Assembly: GCA_030950375.1 (NCBI GenBank)
Contig: JAUZRN010000002.1
Coordinates: forward strand, 61,379-125,378
Source: Rhodothermus sp.
GTDB lineage: Bacteria; Bacteroidota; Rhodothermia; Rhodothermales; Rhodothermaceae
Length of the DNA stretch: 64,000 nt
Reading direction: 5' to 3'
Translations under genes and position numbers: made by a program
Part shown: one piece after another, positions 1 through 9,047 of the stretch
Layout: the number at the start of each line of letters is the position of its first letter
Position numbering within the stretch: the first letter of the stretch is position 1
Notes under the pieces: generated by a model
Told to the model about the DNA's origin: nothing
Databases searched by the model: none
Seen by the model: only the letters and a program-made list of their open reading frames with translations

Positions 1-1869
1 CGCCAGGAAGGCACCGGTCTTGCCGGCCGGGGCGGCCCGACGTCCCTGCACCACTACCTGCTGTCCGGGTTGGACATCGCTCCAGTCAATGGGCTGTTGC
101 TGTGCGTTGACCACGACCGTCTGCGCATTGATCACGAAGGTGACCTGCTGGAGGACCACTGCGTCGGCCCGCACGCTGTCGGCCTGTCCTGTCGCTTCGA
201 CGAAGTCTTCCACCTTAATCTGCAGCGCCACCAGACCGATGCCTGGCTGCACGTTCGCCTGGATTTCGACAATAAATCCGGTCTGAAGGTCAGCCAGCGT
301 GATGGGCGTACCATCGTAGGCCAGGACCTGCGTGTTGGCGTCGACAAACACGGTCACACCCGCCACGACTAAGCTATCCGGGCCCAGCGCTTCAATCGCA
401 CCCTCCACTTCGATCGTGTCATCCTGCTGATCCTCTTTTACCCGGATCCGTACGGCCCAGTAGGTTCCATCTGGATGCACCACACCGCGCACTTCGACCT
501 TCTGGCCTACCTGCAGATCCGCAAGCGACACCACCTGGCCACCAGGACCCAGCACCTGAGCACCCGGACGCAGCCGGAAGATCTGTCCGGCCACGGTGAT
601 CGTGCTATCGGTCAAAGCTTCAATGGGTCCCTCAACTTCGACCACAGGATGGAAGACTTTGCGGATTTTGATCTCGATGGCCAGGTAAGTACCATCATCA
701 CGCTGACGGGCTTCTACCTCGACCAACAGGCCAACCTGGAGATCCGCCAGGGTGAGCGGCTGCTCCCAAGGATCCTCGATGCGGGTATTGGCATCGACAA
801 AGATAGTGATGCCCGCTACCACCAGGCTGTCGCTCCCGAGCGCTTCAATATGGCCTACCAGCTCCAGTTCCTGCGCGTCCAGCTGGTCTACTTCTACCTT
901 GAGCGCGTACAGCGTATGTGTGGTGGGATCCAGATACCCTTCTACCTCCACGAATACGCCCACCTGCAATGCCGCCGGGGTGAGCGGTTGATCATCTTCG
1001 CCCTCAATCTGCGTGACAGGTGTCAGGTGGAACGTGAGCGCACCCACCGTAAAGGTGCTATCGGTACGTGCCTGAATGATTCCTTCTATTTCAACTTTAC
1101 GGCGGTCCATTTCGGCGCGTTCAGGCTGTTCCACCTCAATCACAAGGGCCACCAGCTCCCCATTGACCAGGCGGGCCTTGATTTCAACAAAAACGCCGAT
1201 CTGAAGGTCAGCCAGTGTCAGTGGCTGGTCATCTTCGCCCCAGATGCGCGTTGTAGGTAGAATCCGGATTGTATGGCCTCGCACCTCCAGCGTAGAGTCG
1301 CCCAGCGCTGTGATAGGCCCTTCCAGCTCGATGGTGGGGCGGTGTTCTTCTCCTTCTTCTTCCTCTTCATCAGCGCGGCTGCTGGCGACTTCCAACGCCA
1401 CAAAGCGATCTCCCTGGACAACGCCTTCAACTTCCACGCGTTGTCCGACAACCAGTCGGCCAGAAATCTGGGTGGTTGCACTGAGATAAAAGGTGAGCCC
1501 TTGAACAGTGAGGGTACTGTCCGTCAGGTCCATCAGGGGACCCCAGGCTTCCACCTCATCGGTCGAATCCTGGTTTACCTGAATTTCGATTTTCAGGGCA
1601 TAGTAGAAACCATCCGCTCCAAAATGTCCCGTCAGCTCAATATACTGGTTAGGCTGTAGCTGGCTTGCAGGAATGGGTTGACCTGCTGCGTCGCGGATGC
1701 GCGTCGTCGCTGTCAGATTAAACGTGATCCCATGAAGCGTCAGGGAAGTATGATCCACTGCTTCGATGGTACCTTCCAGCTCAAAACCTGGATGCTCATC
1801 GGCTTGCGCTACCTGCGCAGCAAGGCCAACCAGAAAGGCCAGCAATCCCGTAGCAATGTTACGCCGCAT
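1..1869 (-). CDS. Secreted protein of tandem DUF5666-like repeats (3' end outside window)
   Basis: The reading frame runs without a stop from an ATG at 1869 to the window edge, giving 623 visible residues. The start is supported by a GGAGGA ribosome binding site just upstream. Residues 1-23 form a signal peptide (basic MRRN, hydrophobic core, AQA cleavage site). The rest is a chain of at least eight similar units of about 75 residues, each opening with a pattern like EG-I-A-DSTLTV-G and continuing with a T-T-I/V turn and a DLQVG-VEV segment. This matches the DUF5666 family, small beta-barrel-like domains of unknown function found in exported bacterial proteins. The function is unknown; a cell-surface or periplasmic beta-rich role is an inference. 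The C-terminus lies outside the window, so any anchor or sorting signal cannot be seen. Confidence 0.85.
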   Translation of the reverse strand, partial: MRRNIATGLLAFLVGLAAQVAQADEHPGFELEGTIEAVDHTSLTLHGITFNLTATTRIRDAAGQPIPASQLQPNQYIELTGHFGADGFYYALKIEIQVNQDSTDEVEAWGPLMDLTDSTLTVQGLTFYLSATTQISGRLVVGQRVEVEGVVQGDRFVALEVASSRADEEEEEGEEHRPTIELEGPITALGDSTLEVRGHTIRILPTTRIWGEDDQPLTLADLQIGVFVEIKARLVNGELVALVIEVEQPERAEMDRRKVEIEGIIQARTDSTFTVGALTFHLTPVTQIEGEDDQPLTPAALQVGVFVEVEGYLDPTTHTLYALKVEVDQLDAQELELVGHIEALGSDSLVVAGITIFVDANTRIEDPWEQPLTLADLQVGLLVEVEARQRDDGTYLAIEIKIRKVFHPVVEVEGPIEALTDSTITVAGQIFRLRPGAQVLGPGGQVVSLADLQVGQKVEVRGVVHPDGTYWAVRIRVKEDQQDDTIEVEGAIEALGPDSLVVAGVTVFVDANTQVLAYDGTPITLADLQTGFIVEIQANVQPGIGLVALQIKVEDFVEATGQADSVRADAVVLQQVTFVINAQTVVVNAQQQPIDWSDVQPGQQVVVQGRRAAPAGKTGAFLA

Positions 1870-1999
1870 GATTCCTCCGTTTTGTTTTAGTGAAACACAG
1901 CACGCGACACGGGAGAGGAGCGCAACAATGATGCCAGTATAAATCCTGCACAGAATACCGGAAGAATTAGGTTATAGTGGGAAAAGGTTGAGAAAGAGC

Positions 2000-2014
2000 G
2001 TGCAAGATTTGCAC
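2000..2014. promoter_or_regulatory. Perfect inverted repeat GTGCAA-GAT-TTGCAC between divergent genes
   Basis: A 6-bp perfect inverted repeat with a 3-bp spacer lies in the 282-bp gap between the DUF5666 gene (minus) and valS (plus). The size suits a dimeric regulator site, but no cognate regulator is visible nearby. The rest of the gap (1870-2151) holds a direct repeat TGAGCTGA-CG-TGAGCTGA shortly before valS and no convincing gene. A regulatory role is inference only. Confidence 0.25.
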
Positions 2015-2151
2015 ATCAGGGTTCAAGGAGGATTAAAATCTGCACGAGCTTTTCTGCGCTATCTTAATAGCAAAAGGTACGCTGGAACTCCCGGCAGGGC
2101 CTCAGGTTGAGAGAAAACGCTGAGCTGACGTGAGCTGAAACGGTCGGTGTC

Positions 2152-4839
2152 ATGGCAGGAGCGCCGTTGCTAAAGACCGAGCGGGTGCGCAAAATCTACG
2201 ATCCCAAGGAAATCGAACCCCGCTGGTATGCTTACTGGGAAGCGCATAACTTCTTCCGGGCAGAGATTCGTTCCGATAAGACGCCGTTTGTCATCATGAT
2301 GCCGCCGCCCAATGTAACAGGGCGGCTGCATATGGGGCACGCGCTGCAGGATACGATCCAGGATGTGTTGACGCGCATTCGGCGCATGCAGGGCTACGAG
2401 GCCCTCTGGCTGCCGGGTATTGACCATGCCGGCATTGCTACGCAGAATGTGGTCGAGCGTGAGCTACGTGAAAAAGAGGGCAAGACGCGGTATGACCTGG
2501 GGCGGGTCGCTTTTCTGGAGCGCGTCTGGCAGTGGAAAGAGGAATACGGTGATATTATTCTGCAGCAGAAGCGGCGGCTGGGTGACTCCTGCGACTGGTC
2601 ACGTACCCGCTTCACCATGGATGAGGGCTTTACGCGGGCGGTGCAGGAAGCCTTCATCCGGTTGTACAATGAAGGGCTCATCTACCGGGGGGACTATCTG
2701 GTCAACTGGTGTCCGGTCGATCAAACCGCATTGTCTGACGAAGAAGTAGACAATGTAGAGCAGGATGGTCACCTCTGGTACATCCGCTACCCGCTGGTCG
2801 ATGGCAGCGGCTATATCACGATTGCCACGACACGTCCCGAAACCATGCTGGGCGACACGGCCGTGGCCGTGCATCCTGAAGATGAACGCTATCGCCACCT
2901 GATTGGCAAGAAGGTGCGACTCCCGCTTATCGGACGCGAGATTCCGATCATTGCCGATGAACATGTCAGGCGAGATTTCGGAGCAGGGGCCCTCAAGATT
3001 ACGCCGGGCCACGACAAGAACGACTTTGAAATCGGCCAGCGTCACGGACTGCCGCTGATCAACATCATGCATCCGGACGGCACCATCAATGAAAATGGGG
3101 GGCCGTATGCTGGACTGGACCGCTTTGAGGCGCGCAGGCGCATCGTCGAGGATCTGCGGGCTCAGGGGCTGCTTGAAAAGGTGGAGCCTTACCGACACAC
3201 GGTGCCCGTTTCCAGCCGCTCGAAGGCAATCATCGAGCCCTTGCTTTCCCGGCAATGGTTCGTGCGTATGAAGCCGCTGGCCGAGCCGGCCATTGAAGCG
3301 GTCCGTCGTGGGAAGATCCGATTTTATCCTGAGCGGTGGGCGAATGAGTACTTCCGCTGGATGGAAAACATCCGCGACTGGTGCATCAGCCGCCAGATCT
3401 GGTGGGGGCACCGTATCCCGGTGTGGTACTACACCGATGAAAACGGCCAGATCGACGAATCGAAAGGCTTTGTGGTGTCGATCGAGCAGCCGGAGCCTGG
3501 AATGGTGCAGGACGAAGATGTGCTGGACACATGGTTTTCGTCCTGGCTCTGGCCATTCGCCACACTGGGTTGGCCCGACCGAACGCCCGAGCTGGACTAC
3601 TTTTATCCCACTACTGTGCTCGTTTCGGGCTACGACATTCTCTTTTTCTGGATTGCTCGCATGATCATGGCGGGTATCCACTTTACCGGCCAGATCCCCT
3701 TCCGGGATGTGTTCATCACCGGCATGGTGAAAGACAAATACGGCCGGTGGATGTCGAAAAGCCTGGGCAACGGCATCGACCCGCTCGAAATGATCGAGCA
3801 ATATGGTGCCGATGCCGTGCGCTACTCGCTGACTGTGCTCTGCACGCAGGGGCAGGATATCAAGCTGGACCCTGCGAAGTTCGAAATGGGGCGCAACTTT
3901 GCCAACAAGATCTGGAATGCCTTCAACGTCTTCGGGCAGTTCATGGAGACCGATGAGGCAGGACGGCCCCTGCGTGATTATCGGCGGCAGCGGCGCTTCG
4001 AAGAGCTTTCGCTGGTTGAACGCTGGATGGTGACGCGGTTGAACCAGACGATTGCCACCGTAAACGAAGCAATCGATCGCTACCGGCTTAACGAAGCGCT
4101 GCTGACCATCTACGATCTTTTCTGGGGAGACTACTGCGACTGGTACCTGGAGCTGATCAAGCCCCCGCGCGGTCAGGCTATGGACGAGGAGACGATCGCG
4201 CTGGCCGTCGAGCTCTACGAAAAAATGATTCAGCTCCTGCATCCCTTTATGCCATTCATTACCGAGGCGCTCTGGTGGCGGCTGCGGCCGCGAGATGAGC
4301 GGGAGGCCTGTATCGTTTCGCGTTGGCCAGAGCAGAATCCAGAAGAGATCGACGAAGCGGCCCTGGTCCGTTTTGGCCGCATTCAGGAAATGATTTCGGG
4401 AATCCGCAACGTACGGAGTACCTACGAAGTGCCTCCGGGACGAGAGATTCGGGTGTGGATCAATGTGCCCGAAGACGAACGCGATGAGGTCGTCTATCTG
4501 GAGGCGCACCGTAATTACTTTGCGCGGTTGGCGCGTGTCGGTGCGCTGACGGTAGGAGTCGGTCTGGAGCGCCCTCGTGCCAGCGCAACGGTAGTGGTGG
4601 GACGCTATGAAGTGTATGTCTCGTTGGCCGATGTGATCGATCTGGCCAAGGAACGGACCCGTCTGCAAAAGGAGATTGCCCAGAAAGAGCGGTTTCTGGA
4701 AAGTGTGCGTAAAAAACTCCAGAATCCGCAATTTCTGGAAAAAGCGCCGGCCGAAGTGGTAGCGCGTGAACGCCAGAAAGAACAGGATGCCCGGGCCGAA
4801 CTGGAACGCCTGCAGGCGAACCTGGCTGCGCTGACCTGA
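2152..4839 (+). CDS. valS: Valyl-tRNA synthetase
   Basis: This 895-residue class Ia aminoacyl-tRNA synthetase charges tRNA-Val in the cytoplasm. The HIGH signature appears as HMGH at residues 60-63 after the PPPNVTG segment. The KMSKS loop appears as WMSKS at 533-537, a variant in which Lys is replaced by Trp. The CP1 editing domain is recognisable by [12 protein letters not shown] near residue 226. The C-terminal 65 or so residues are rich in Lys, Glu and Leu and form the coiled-coil tRNA-binding arm seen in bacterial ValRS. Length is normal for the family. The ATG at 2152 has only a weak ribosome binding site, but the N-terminus aligns with the usual start just before [11 protein letters not shown]. 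pyrB follows after 19 bp, so the two are probably co-transcribed. No T-box or leader peptide is visible upstream. Confidence 0.97.
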   Translation: MAGAPLLKTERVRKIYDPKEIEPRWYAYWEAHNFFRAEIRSDKTPFVIMMPPPNVTGRLHMGHALQDTIQDVLTRIRRMQGYEALWLPGIDHAGIATQNVVERELREKEGKTRYDLGRVAFLERVWQWKEEYGDIILQQKRRLGDSCDWSRTRFTMDEGFTRAVQEAFIRLYNEGLIYRGDYLVNWCPVDQTALSDEEVDNVEQDGHLWYIRYPLVDGSGYITIATTRPETMLGDTAVAVHPEDERYRHLIGKKVRLPLIGREIPIIADEHVRRDFGAGALKITPGHDKNDFEIGQRHGLPLINIMHPDGTINENGGPYAGLDRFEARRRIVEDLRAQGLLEKVEPYRHTVPVSSRSKAIIEPLLSRQWFVRMKPLAEPAIEAVRRGKIRFYPERWANEYFRWMENIRDWCISRQIWWGHRIPVWYYTDENGQIDESKGFVVSIEQPEPGMVQDEDVLDTWFSSWLWPFATLGWPDRTPELDYFYPTTVLVSGYDILFFWIARMIMAGIHFTGQIPFRDVFITGMVKDKYGRWMSKSLGNGIDPLEMIEQYGADAVRYSLTVLCTQGQDIKLDPAKFEMGRNFANKIWNAFNVFGQFMETDEAGRPLRDYRRQRRFEELSLVERWMVTRLNQTIATVNEAIDRYRLNEALLTIYDLFWGDYCDWYLELIKPPRGQAMDEETIALAVELYEKMIQLLHPFMPFITEALWWRLRPRDEREACIVSRWPEQNPEEIDEAALVRFGRIQEMISGIRNVRSTYEVPPGREIRVWINVPEDERDEVVYLEAHRNYFARLARVGALTVGVGLERPRASATVVVGRYEVYVSLADVIDLAKERTRLQKEIAQKERFLESVRKKLQNPQFLEKAPAEVVARERQKEQDARAELERLQANLAALT

Positions 4840-4858
4840 ACCGCGCTCATCAGAACAC

Positions 4859-5818
4859 ATGGCTACGCAGACCGAAACGCTGCTTCAGGGCCGGCTCCGG
4901 CATCGACATCTGCTGGGGCTGGCCACCTATTCTGCCGAAGAAATTCAACTCATTCTCCAGACAGCCCGCCAGTTTCGGGAAGTGCTTGAACGCCCTATTC
5001 GGCGGGTGCCCACGCTACGGGGCGTGACAGTAGTCAACCTGTTTTTCGAACCCTCCACACGCACGCGCATCTCGTTCGAGCTGGCCGAGAAACGCCTGTC
5101 GGCCGATGTGGTCAATTTTTCGGCAGCAGGCTCTTCGGTTGTCAAGGGCGAAACGCTCAAGGATACGGCCCGTAACCTGGAGGCCATGAAGATTGACATG
5201 GTCGTGATCCGGCATCGCTCGCCGGGAGCGGCCCATTTTCTGACGCGCTGCATCGATGCCGTCGTGATCAATGCCGGGGATGGCGCGCATGAGCATCCCA
5301 CGCAGGCCCTGCTGGATCTGTTGACCATCTCCGATTACTTTTCGTCGTTTGAAGGACTAAACGTTTCAATCATCGGGGACATTGCGCACAGCCGGGTAGC
5401 CCGCTCCAACATCTACGGGCTGAAGGCGCTGGGTGCCCATGTGACGCTATGTGGGCCGCGTACGCTCATGCCGGTGGGCATCGAAGAGCTGGGGGTGCGT
5501 GTCACCTATCGATTGGAAGAAGCGCTCGAAGGCTGCGACGTGGCCATGGCGCTTCGCCTGCAGTTGGAGCGCCAGACGGCCGGACTCTTCCCCAGCCTGC
5601 GGGAGTACCATGAGCGCTATGGCATCAAGCTGGAGCACCTGGAGCGCTATCCGGATCTGCTGGTCATGCATCCGGGGCCTGTTAACCGTGGCGTGGAGCT
5701 GGCCAGCGAGGTGGTCGACCATGAACGGGCCATCATTCTAAACCAGGTTACGAATGGCGTGGCTGTGCGTATGGCCGTCCTCTACCTGCTGGCCGGAATG
5801 CCCGAGGCCGTCGAATAG
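4859..5818 (+). CDS. pyrB: Aspartate carbamoyltransferase, catalytic chain
   Basis: This 319-residue enzyme joins carbamoyl phosphate to L-aspartate, the first committed step of pyrimidine synthesis. The carbamoyl-phosphate-binding motif STRTR lies at residues 66-70 within [19 protein letters not shown] follows near residue 146 and an MHPGPVNRG segment near residue 270, all diagnostic of ATCase rather than ornithine carbamoyltransferase. The length matches the catalytic chain, and no regulatory pyrI is adjacent. The gene lies 19 bp after valS. Its 3' end faces the aminotransferase gene on the other strand with only 3 bp between the two stop codons, and no terminator hairpin is seen there. Confidence 0.96.
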   Translation: MATQTETLLQGRLRHRHLLGLATYSAEEIQLILQTARQFREVLERPIRRVPTLRGVTVVNLFFEPSTRTRISFELAEKRLSADVVNFSAAGSSVVKGETLKDTARNLEAMKIDMVVIRHRSPGAAHFLTRCIDAVVINAGDGAHEHPTQALLDLLTISDYFSSFEGLNVSIIGDIAHSRVARSNIYGLKALGAHVTLCGPRTLMPVGIEELGVRVTYRLEEALEGCDVAMALRLQLERQTAGLFPSLREYHERYGIKLEHLERYPDLLVMHPGPVNRGVELASEVVDHERAIILNQVTNGVAVRMAVLYLLAGMPEAVE

Positions 5819-5821
5819 CGA

Positions 5822-6988
5822 TCAGGTCGCAGGCGGACGGCCAGTGCGTAGCGCGGTTTCCACGTACGTGCGGATGGCGTCAGCAATGTAGCCTTGCTGA
5901 TCCGGCGTCAATTCGGTGTGCATGGGAAGCGCGAGCACCTCTCGAGCGGCTTTTTCGGCCACCGGAAGCGTATCTTTGGGGCCAAGATTGGCAAAGGCAG
6001 GTAGTTGATGAAGCGGGACGGGGTAATAAACAGCGGTGGGAATGCCACGCTGTTTCAGGTAGCGTTGCAGTCCATCACGGCCACCCGGCACTTCGGGATG
6101 GATCCGGATTGTGTACTGATGAAAGACGTGTGTGCGTTCCGGGGCACGGTAGGGCAGGGTCAGGCCCGGACATCCGTCCAGCAGCGCATCGTACCGGCTG
6201 GCTGCCTCCTGACGAGCCCGCGTGTAAGCATCCAGGTGGCGCAGCTTGACACGCAGGATGGCTGCCTGCAGGGCATCAAGCCGGCTGTTGACCCCGATCA
6301 GCTCGTGATGGTACTTACGACGGGCACCATGATTGGCGAGCATCGACAACCGCTCATGCAGCGCAGAATCGCTGGTGAGCACGGCGCCACCATCTCCATA
6401 AGCCCCCAGGTTCTTGGAGGGAAAGAACGAAAGGCAACCGATATGGCCCCAGGTGCCGGTCTTCTGGCCCTGATAGGTAGCGCCAATAGCCTGGGCGTTA
6501 TCTTCGATGATAAATAGCTGATGGCGTTCGGCCAGCGCTCGCAACGGTGTCAGGTCAGCTGCTTGCCCGAACAGGTGCACGGGCACGAGGGCGCGGGTGC
6601 GAGGCGAGATGCGGGCTTCAACACTGGCCGGATCCAGGTTGAACGTCCGGGGATCGATGTCGGCAAAAACCGGTCGAATGCCCAGCAGAGCAGCCGCTTC
6701 GGCCGTAGCCACGAACGTGAAAGCCGGTACGATCACCTCGTCGCCCGGCTGAAGGCCCAGTGCCATGTAGGCCAGCTGCAAGGCGTCGGTGCCGTTGCCT
6801 ACGCCCAGCGCAAAGCGGCAGCCCAGATAAGCAGCCAATTCCTGCTCAAAGGCGGCCACGACCGGTCCCCGAATAAACTGACCGCTTTCCAGCACCTCTT
6901 CGATGGCTGTAAGGATTTCGTCCCGGATAGCTCGGTACTGGCCCACAAGATCGACCATCTGCAACGTACGCGACGACACTTCCGCCAT
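5822..6988 (-). CDS. DegT/DnrJ/EryC1/StrS-type sugar aminotransferase
   Basis: This 388-residue PLP enzyme belongs to the fold-type I family that transaminates keto-sugar nucleotides for surface polysaccharide or glycan synthesis. Visible features are FIRGPVVAAFE near the N-terminus, the GVGNGTDAL loop, the HLFGQ and IEDNAQA segments, and SFFPSKNLGAYGDGG with the PLP lysine at about residue 192. GVNSRLDALQAA follows. The frame can be extended to a TTG at 7021, but the ATG at 6988 fits the family better, since the conserved VDLVGQY begins 11 residues after it. The sugar substrate cannot be told from sequence alone. No glycan cluster surrounds it; a sugar nucleotidyltransferase lies about 3 kb away at 9849 on the other strand. 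Confidence 0.88.
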   Translation of the reverse strand: MAEVSSRTLQMVDLVGQYRAIRDEILTAIEEVLESGQFIRGPVVAAFEQELAAYLGCRFALGVGNGTDALQLAYMALGLQPGDEVIVPAFTFVATAEAAALLGIRPVFADIDPRTFNLDPASVEARISPRTRALVPVHLFGQAADLTPLRALAERHQLFIIEDNAQAIGATYQGQKTGTWGHIGCLSFFPSKNLGAYGDGGAVLTSDSALHERLSMLANHGARRKYHHELIGVNSRLDALQAAILRVKLRHLDAYTRARQEAASRYDALLDGCPGLTLPYRAPERTHVFHQYTIRIHPEVPGGRDGLQRYLKQRGIPTAVYYPVPLHQLPAFANLGPKDTLPVAEKAAREVLALPMHTELTPDQQGYIADAIRTYVETALRTGRPPAT

Positions 6989-7134
6989 AGCTCTGGTTGT
7001 TGGACGCAGGGTGAAAGGCAAGATACGAAACAGAAGAACCTGAAAGATGGAAATTTCGTAGGGAAGGCAACATCACATACACCCATGTACGTGCTGCTAT
7101 GATGAACCCGTTGCAGGTACAGGGACCCGTTTCC

Positions 7135-7230
7135 ATGCCAACTGGACTGGAATGGCTGCCGATAGCCAGCGTTCTGGTTCCTGCGGTGCTTTTGATCGTG
7201 CTGGTTTATCTGGCACGCCGAGCCTCCTGA
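7135..7230 (+). CDS. Candidate 31-residue single-pass membrane peptide
   Basis: A short frame ATG...TGA encodes a peptide with a Trp-containing N-terminus (MPTGLEWLP), one strongly hydrophobic segment of about 20 residues (IASVLVPAVLLIVLVYLA), and a positively charged end (RRAS). An AGGGA motif sits 9 nt upstream. A 12-bp hairpin follows 6 nt after the stop, consistent with a small transcription unit. In-frame ATG codons at 7099 and 7102 would give longer versions but lack a ribosome binding site. The hydrophobic segment followed by arginines suits an N-out/C-in membrane peptide. No family is recognised and chance cannot be excluded. Confidence 0.4.
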   Translation: MPTGLEWLPIASVLVPAVLLIVLVYLARRAS

Positions 7231-7236
7231 AAGCAC

Positions 7237-7263
7237 GGAAGGCCCGCCATTGGCGGGCCTTCC
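7237..7263. terminator. 12-bp perfect hairpin, likely bidirectional terminator
   Basis: GGAAGGCCCGCC (7237-7248) and its exact reverse complement (7252-7263) enclose a 3-nt loop. It sits between the end of the small plus-strand frame and the end of the minus-strand TPR gene. No long T-tract follows on either strand. Confidence 0.65.
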
Positions 7264-7286
7264 GATTGAGGCTGGGTGGAGGCTGT

Positions 7287-8153
7287 TTAACGTGAAGAGG
7301 AAAGCTGCGAGAGATAGTGCTCGGCCGGCGCTTTATAGCTGCCATAGAGCGCGTTACTGAAAGCCCGGCGGGCATTTTCCTTATCGCCCATCAGCATATA
7401 CGCCTCCCCCATAACAAAGTAAATTTTGGCCTTATCCGTGCGGCTTCCTCGATGCAGTTCCAGCGCCTTCTGGGCCATCTCTACAGCCTTCTGGTACTCG
7501 CCCAGTGTTTTCCAGGCCTCTGCATAGTAGTAGTAGACATCTGCATCGGGCGAGACATCTTCGATCTGAAGTAGCTCGTCCAGGTATCTAATCGCTTCGC
7601 GGGCGTCCGGGGGTGTGGGGTTGCCACCCTGGCGGGCCAGCGTACTGGAAGCCAGGTAAAGGTAATGATCCCGAATGGCCTTTTCCGCTGCCTGCTGCGT
7701 CTGGCGATCCCGGGCTTCCTTACTGACCGACAGCGCCTGCTTCAGGGTTTCCAATCCTTCTTCAAAGCGGTCCAGCTTGAGCAACGCCAGCCCTTTGCCA
7801 AGATAATTCTTGGGATAAGACGGGTCATGTTCGATGCCTTTCGTATAATGCTCCAGCGCCTGATCATACGATTTGTTGCGGTAAGCGCGCAGACCGAAGT
7901 TGTAGTCCAGCTGGGCAACGATGCGCAGCGCCCTCTGGGCAACCTCCTGGTCGTTGGCCGCTTTGGCCATTTCAGCGGCTCTCAAAAAACCCTCCTGTGC
8001 CTTCTGATACTGCTTGGCCCGGGCATCTTCCAGCGCCTGGTTGAATACCCTCTTGTATTCTTCGGCTTGTTGGGCCCGAGTGGTGGCAAGGGGTAGACTG
8101 ACGGCCAGCAGCGCAATACTCAGCAGGTAGCGCCCAGAACGAATCGCTCCCAT
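7287..8153 (-). CDS. Exported tetratricopeptide-repeat protein
   Basis: This is a 288-residue protein with an N-terminal signal peptide (MGAIRSGRY, then a Leu/Ala-rich core ending in ATTRAQQ) followed by TPR helices. Repeats can be seen in YNFGLRAYRNKSYDQALEHY (YTKGIEHDPSYPKNYLGKG follows), DVYYYYAEAWKTLGEYQKAV, and KIYFVMGEAYMLMGDKENA. TPR arrays are scaffolds for protein contacts, so the protein probably acts in the periplasm or at the outer membrane. The frame could start at 8171, but the ATG at 8153 is preceded by AAAGGA at ideal spacing. The specific partner is unknown. It points the same way as the LOG gene but is separated from it by about 145 bp. Confidence 0.85.
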   Translation of the reverse strand: MGAIRSGRYLLSIALLAVSLPLATTRAQQAEEYKRVFNQALEDARAKQYQKAQEGFLRAAEMAKAANDQEVAQRALRIVAQLDYNFGLRAYRNKSYDQALEHYTKGIEHDPSYPKNYLGKGLALLKLDRFEEGLETLKQALSVSKEARDRQTQQAAEKAIRDHYLYLASSTLARQGGNPTPPDAREAIRYLDELLQIEDVSPDADVYYYYAEAWKTLGEYQKAVEMAQKALELHRGSRTDKAKIYFVMGEAYMLMGDKENARRAFSNALYGSYKAPAEHYLSQLSSSR

Positions 8154-8297
8154 AAGTCCTTTCTGCATCATCGTTCTCTGTTGGAGTGTTTGAAAAAACG
8201 GGGTTTACAGCCAAACCGATCTGGAAGACAAGGCTTAAAGATACAAGTTCCAGCGTTAAAAGGAAAGCTTGCTGATTTTTCATCAAAATCACACACG

Positions 8298-9041
8298 CTA
8301 AAAATTAGGCTGGAGTGCACGTTTGCGATAGAAGGTTTCGATCATTTCGACAGCCTCTTCTGGCGCATCGGTAAGCGTGAACAGGTCAAGGTCTTCGGGC
8401 GCGATGTTGCCGGCGGCGAGCATTTCGTGCCGGAGCCAGTCGATGAGTCCTTGCCAGTAGTCGGTGCCCATGAGAATGATTGGAAAGCGGGTGGCCTTGC
8501 CGGTCTGAATCAGCGTCAGCGCTTCAAAGAGTTCGTCCATGGTGCCAAAGCCACCAGGTAGCACAATGAAGCCCTGCGCGTATTTGACAAACATAACTTT
8601 CCGGACAAAGAAGAAGTCAAAGTTGATCAGCTTATCCCGGTCGATGTAGGGGTTGCTTTCCTGCTCATGCGGGATGACAATATTCAGGCCTACTGAGACG
8701 CCGCCGGCTTCCTTGGCGCCTTTGTTGGCTGCTTCCATAATGCCTGGACCGCCACCGGTGATCACGCCGAAGCCGTGTTCGACGAGGCAACGGCCAACCG
8801 CTTCAGCCATCTGATAATACCGGTGGCCACGTGGTGTACGGGCCGATCCGAAGATCGACACGCATGGGCCAATGCGCGAAAGCGTCTCAAAGCCTTCGAC
8901 AAACTCCGACATGATCCGGAAGATGCGCCAGAGATCTTTGATCTGGCGTTGTTGCCAGGCCCATGCTTCTGCTTCGGACAGTTTGCTCAGCGGGTGGCGA
9001 GCATGGCCGTCGGTCCGTGACAGCGGGAACGGTTTGTCCAT
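8298..9041 (-). CDS. LOG-family (TIGR00730) Rossmann-fold nucleotide hydrolase
   Basis: This 247-residue protein carries the two signature loops of the LOG/lysine-decarboxylase-like family: GGGPGIMEA at residues 97-105 and PGGFGTMDE at 162-170. Family members remove the base from nucleoside 5'-monophosphates (cytokinin riboside phosphoribohydrolase in plants, and AMP or related nucleotides in bacteria). The older label 'lysine decarboxylase' is misleading. An N-terminal extension of about 55 residues precedes the core, as in the longer bacterial subgroup. The gene stands alone on the minus strand. The physiological substrate cannot be deduced. Confidence 0.9.
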   Translation of the reverse strand: MDKPFPLSRTDGHARHPLSKLSEAEAWAWQQRQIKDLWRIFRIMSEFVEGFETLSRIGPCVSIFGSARTPRGHRYYQMAEAVGRCLVEHGFGVITGGGPGIMEAANKGAKEAGGVSVGLNIVIPHEQESNPYIDRDKLINFDFFFVRKVMFVKYAQGFIVLPGGFGTMDELFEALTLIQTGKATRFPIILMGTDYWQGLIDWLRHEMLAAGNIAPEDLDLFTLTDAPEEAVEMIETFYRKRALQPNF

Positions 9042-9047
9042 GGCTGC

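Noticed and set aside
475..1260. Open frame of 261 codons on the plus strand
   Set aside because: It lies antisense to the DUF5666 repeat gene, and its apparent repeats (LEIRQGERL-type) are a mirror of that protein's repeats. No ribosome binding site or family match.
2025..2040. Strong AAGGAGG ribosome-binding-like site at 2025-2031
   Set aside because: No ATG, GTG or TTG follows at a usable distance; only ATT or ATC codons, with an early stop. Treated as chance, although a non-standard leader cannot be excluded.
2599..4860. 753-codon open frame on the minus strand
   Set aside because: It runs antisense to valS, whose protein is unmistakable. Low stop frequency in GC-rich antisense DNA explains it.
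7021..7236. Longer minus-strand frames overlapping the aminotransferase start
   Set aside because: They are in other frames, have no family features and would run through the hairpin region.
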